From Caldisericia bacterium (GTDB lineage Bacteria > Caldisericota > Caldisericia > B22-G15), in assembly GCA_030018355.1 (NCBI GenBank), contig JASEFN010000003.1:47631-83938 (forward strand): DNA of 36,308 nucleotides. Direction: 5' to 3'. The notes below the pieces were generated by a model. That model was not told where the DNA came from. It did not search any database and saw only the letters and a list, made by a program, of their open reading frames with translations. Positions 33,670-36,308 of this stretch are shown here, one piece after another; positions within the stretch are counted from its first letter, which is position 1, and each line of letters starts with the position of its first letter. The position numbers were made by a program, and so were the translations under genes.

Positions 33670-35178
33670 CTATTTTTTAGTTATAATATACCCTTTTACA
33701 AAAATATAATCAAAATCTTTGGGTATTTCATAAGATATAATTGTAACCCCTCCACCTTTTAAACTTCCTTGACTTTCTTCAATTTTTATTCCCTCAAGCA
33801 TAAGAATTTCTTCAAAGTCTCTTGGATGATCACATATAAATATTATCTTGTTTACATATTCATCAATTTTAATAACATTTCCTTCATAAATTTCCATTGG
33901 CTCTCTTTTATATTGAACAATATATCCATTCTCAATATTCCATTCACAAATGTAATTACTTAGTGGTGAAATAAAATAAATTTTATTGTTTGGGAAATAA
34001 TATGCAAACCTAAATAAATCTACACTTTCATCTGAAAGAAAAATTACAGTTTGCTTATCATTTTGAATTGCTTTTTTAATTTTAAGAATTATTTCATTTA
34101 TATTATTTATTTGAATATCTAATTTATTCCTTAATTCAAAGAATCTTAAAGTAAAGTTTACAATTAATATTGATATTAAAATTATTAAAAAAATTTTCTT
34201 ACTTTTTATTTTAAAATAAAACAATTTATAAAAAAGAAAAAGATAAAGAGGAGGAATGACGGTTAAATAATAACCAACTTTTGGTGCATGAATTAAAAAG
34301 TAAAATAAAAGTGAGGGAACTATCCATATTAATAAAAAATTTAAATTATCTTTTCTTTTTATAAACATATAAATTAAAATTATGATTGAAATAAGTGTTT
34401 CTTTTAAAAACAAAATAAATGTTAAAAATGTATTTTTAATCCAATAATAGTTATCAAAAAAAATAGATGTTCCTAAAACCCATGTAAATAGCGTTTTTGA
34501 ATGAAATGAATGAATTTTGATTCCACCACCAGAATAAATTGTGGGAATATACCAAATTAAAATAAAAATTAAGATTAAAAGTAAATTTATTAAAATTTCT
34601 TTAAATTTTAATTTTATTTTGATAAAAATATATAAAATTAATGGAAAAAAGAAAATTAAACTATTAAATCTTATTCCACCACCTAGCCCATAAAATATTG
34701 ATAAAAGATAACTCTTTTTCTTATCAAATAAAGTAAGAAAAGATAAGAAACCAATTAAAAGAGTTAAGAATACTTCAGATACATAGATATCTTCAACAGT
34801 TCCATAAAAATAAAAAATAGATGAAAAAGAAAATATTATTGTTCCAAAGAATGAATATTTTTCATTTTTTGTTAAATATTTAAGAAAATAATAAAAAATA
34901 ATTACTCCTAATATTGAAAAAATAACTGATAGAATCTGTAAACTCCTTAATTCATCTTTTATAAATATATAAATTAATTTACTCATTAATACTAGTATTG
35001 AATATCCTGGTGGATGTGGTTGGTCTGCATAAATGTTAAATTTTTTAATTGCCAAAGCAAAATTTATCGAATCCCACTCATGAAAAAAATTTTTAAATAG
35101 GAACACTCTTGTTAAAATTATTAACAAAATCAATATTATAATTTTATAATCAACTTTTTTACTCATAAATATATCCAT
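33670..35178 (-). CDS. GT-C-type membrane glycosyltransferase (PMT/GT39-like)
   Basis: 502 residues. About ten to twelve membrane helices fill residues 12-345, followed by a soluble C-terminal domain of some 150 residues. The first outer loop has HEWDSINFALAIKKF, with an acidic residue as in GT-C enzymes, and ADQPHPPGYSILVLMSKLIY, typical of the dolichyl-phosphate-mannose-mannosyltransferase-like superfamily (PMT_2). Such enzymes transfer a sugar from a polyprenyl-phosphate carrier to protein or lipid outside the membrane. Donor and acceptor are unknown. The start may be the ATG at 35178 or 35166; both overlap the end of the upstream propeller gene. Confidence 0.75.
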   Translation of the reverse strand: MDIFMSKKVDYKIIILILLIILTRVFLFKNFFHEWDSINFALAIKKFNIYADQPHPPGYSILVLMSKLIYIFIKDELRSLQILSVIFSILGVIIFYYFLKYLTKNEKYSFFGTIIFSFSSIFYFYGTVEDIYVSEVFLTLLIGFLSFLTLFDKKKSYLLSIFYGLGGGIRFNSLIFFFPLILYIFIKIKLKFKEILINLLLILIFILIWYIPTIYSGGGIKIHSFHSKTLFTWVLGTSIFFDNYYWIKNTFLTFILFLKETLISIIILIYMFIKRKDNLNFLLIWIVPSLLFYFLIHAPKVGYYLTVIPPLYLFLFYKLFYFKIKSKKIFLIILISILIVNFTLRFFELRNKLDIQINNINEIILKIKKAIQNDKQTVIFLSDESVDLFRFAYYFPNNKIYFISPLSNYICEWNIENGYIVQYKREPMEIYEGNVIKIDEYVNKIIFICDHPRDFEEILMLEGIKIEESQGSLKGGGVTIISYEIPKDFDYIFVKGYIITKK

Positions 35179-36308
35179 TAATTATAAAAAGGCTTCCATT
35201 AATTCTATCAATAAGAAAAGTTTTTTCATTAAAAATTAATAAAGAGTATGGTTTTAAACTTTTTAATTTTTCAAAATAGTTATACGAAAAAGAAAAAATT
35301 GGTAAAAATTTATTATTTTTAAATAGATAAACATATTTCCATCTGGAACCAAGAAAGTATAAATTTTCTTTTAAATCAAATATACTCGTCATAATATCAT
35401 CTAATTTTATTTTTTTTATTTTTTTGCCTTCAATAATTATTAATTTATAATTTTTTTTATCTGAGATAAAAATATTTTCTTTTTTTACAAAAAATTCATT
35501 AGGTTCAAATAAAATGCTTTTTGGTTTTATCAAATTCAATAGATATTTATAAGTTGATTCTCCAATTGAATATTTGTAATTTCCATTTAAATCAAAAATT
35601 TTCAATTTATGATTATAAACATCCAAAACATAAATTAAATCATTATAAACTTTAATCTTTGATGGATATGAAAATTCATTTTCCTTATTTCCAAAAGTTC
35701 CAAATGAAAATATTAAATTCCCTTTTTTATCAAAAACCCTTATTTTATTATTCCATGAATCAGCAACATATATTTTCCCTTTATAATAAAAAATACCATT
35801 TGGATATTTTAAAATCTCTTTACCAAATTTATTTTTAAATTTAAGATTTTTATTAAATATTACTATTTCAGAACTTTTAGTGTTTAATAAATATATATTT
35901 CCATCTTCATCTATTGTTATATCAGAAGGGTATTCTAAATTTTCAATAACTTCAAATTCAAATTGTGGAGGTAAAACTTTTATTCCCTCATTTTTAAAAT
36001 ATAAAACAACTGCCCTTGATAAGTCAAAAAAAATTTCATCACCCTCTTTTTCAAGTTTTATCTCTTTTAAAAATTTTAAATTTTTATCAAAAACCAAAAT
36101 ACCCTTATCACTTAAAAAATAAATTTTATCATCAATATCAATATCAAAAGATTTAATTTTATAATTTGGAATAGTTTTTTCATTAATTTTCTCTCCTTTT
36201 GAATCTATAATTAAAATTTCATTTTCATTTATAAGATAAATTTTATCTTTTCTAATTTTAAATTTTAAATAATTATTATTTAATTTAATTTCTAATTTAT
36301 TAAATTTT
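35159..36308 (-). CDS. NHL-type beta-propeller protein (5' end outside window)
   Basis: The frame is open from the window edge to the stop at 35159, so the start lies beyond 36308; a TTG at 36097 is not a needed start because blade-like sequence continues upstream (DKIYFLSDKGILVFD). NHL-like repeats are visible: YPSDITIDEDGNIYLLNTKS, YPNGIFYYKGKIYVADSWNN, YPSKIKVYNDLIYVLDVYNH. Each blade carries the G-x-IYV-x-D pattern. Such propellers bind proteins or carbohydrates; no enzyme motif is seen. It overlaps the glycosyltransferase gene by 20 nt and is probably in the same operon. The N-terminus, and thus secretion, cannot be judged. Confidence 0.8.
   Translation of the reverse strand, partial: KFNKLEIKLNNNYLKFKIRKDKIYLINENEILIIDSKGEKINEKTIPNYKIKSFDIDIDDKIYFLSDKGILVFDKNLKFLKEIKLEKEGDEIFFDLSRAVVLYFKNEGIKVLPPQFEFEVIENLEYPSDITIDEDGNIYLLNTKSSEIVIFNKNLKFKNKFGKEILKYPNGIFYYKGKIYVADSWNNKIRVFDKKGNLIFSFGTFGNKENEFSYPSKIKVYNDLIYVLDVYNHKLKIFDLNGNYKYSIGESTYKYLLNLIKPKSILFEPNEFFVKKENIFISDKKNYKLIIIEGKKIKKIKLDDIMTSIFDLKENLYFLGSRWKYVYLFKNNKFLPIFSFSYNYFEKLKSLKPYSLLIFNEKTFLIDRINGSLFIINGYIYE

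Overview
The window is a very AT-rich stretch of bacterial chromosome, packed with genes. Arg is mostly AGA, ATA is common for Ile, and most starts carry an AGGAGG-type ribosome-binding site. CIRCE-controlled heat-shock genes, an ECF sigma/anti-sigma pair, SepF together with FtsA, a four-domain S1 protein and secreted proteins ending in a copper-amine-oxidase-like stalk domain suggest a deep-branching, low-GC, probably thermophilic anaerobe (Caldisericota, Dictyoglomota or a relative). That placement is inference; no 16S rRNA is present.

Layout. (1) 1-3924, minus: the 5' part of a BNR/Asp-box repeat protein, then a 1112-residue secreted protein with about ten FN3 domains and a C-terminal stalk domain. 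(2) 4067-6557: a Nudix hydrolase facing a SIMPL-domain protein and an ECF sigma/anti-sigma pair, separated by a hairpin that can terminate in both directions. (3) 6635-11133, minus: a translation block read in the order tRNA-Val(GAC), thrS, infC, rpmI, rplT, S1; infC most likely starts at AUU. (4) 11228-13648, plus: a secreted PQQ-type propeller with Ig-like repeats and the same stalk domain. (5) 13682-17200: promoter, perfect CIRCE operator, grpE-dnaK-dnaJ. (6) 17197-17607, minus: a small PsiE-like membrane protein. (7) 17636-33070: a compact dcw (division and cell wall) operon, mraZ-rsmH-ftsL-ftsI-murE-mraY-murD-ftsW-murG-murC-murB-ftsQ-ftsA-ftsZ-(HlyD-like)-sepF. It opens with three 10-bp MraZ boxes lying on its promoter; nearly every gene overlaps the next. 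murF, ddl and hrcA are absent from the window. (8) 33103-33216: a good promoter followed at the expected start point by an 80-nt long-hairpin element, a candidate small RNA. (9) 33233-36308, minus: an unrecognised protein, a GT-C-type membrane glycosyltransferase and an NHL-type propeller protein cut by the window edge.

Together, the dcw operon makes lipid II precursors (MurE, MraY, MurD, MurG, MurC, MurB), polymerises and crosslinks them at the septum (FtsW, FtsI) and builds the Z-ring (FtsZ, FtsA, SepF). Several members are divergent (MurE, FtsA, FtsQ, MurB active-site Cys). The strongest candidates for something undescribed are the hairpin RNA at 33136-33215, the HlyD-like protein between ftsZ and sepF, the FtsA-like protein with a decayed nucleotide site, and the shared stalk module on two differently built surface proteins.
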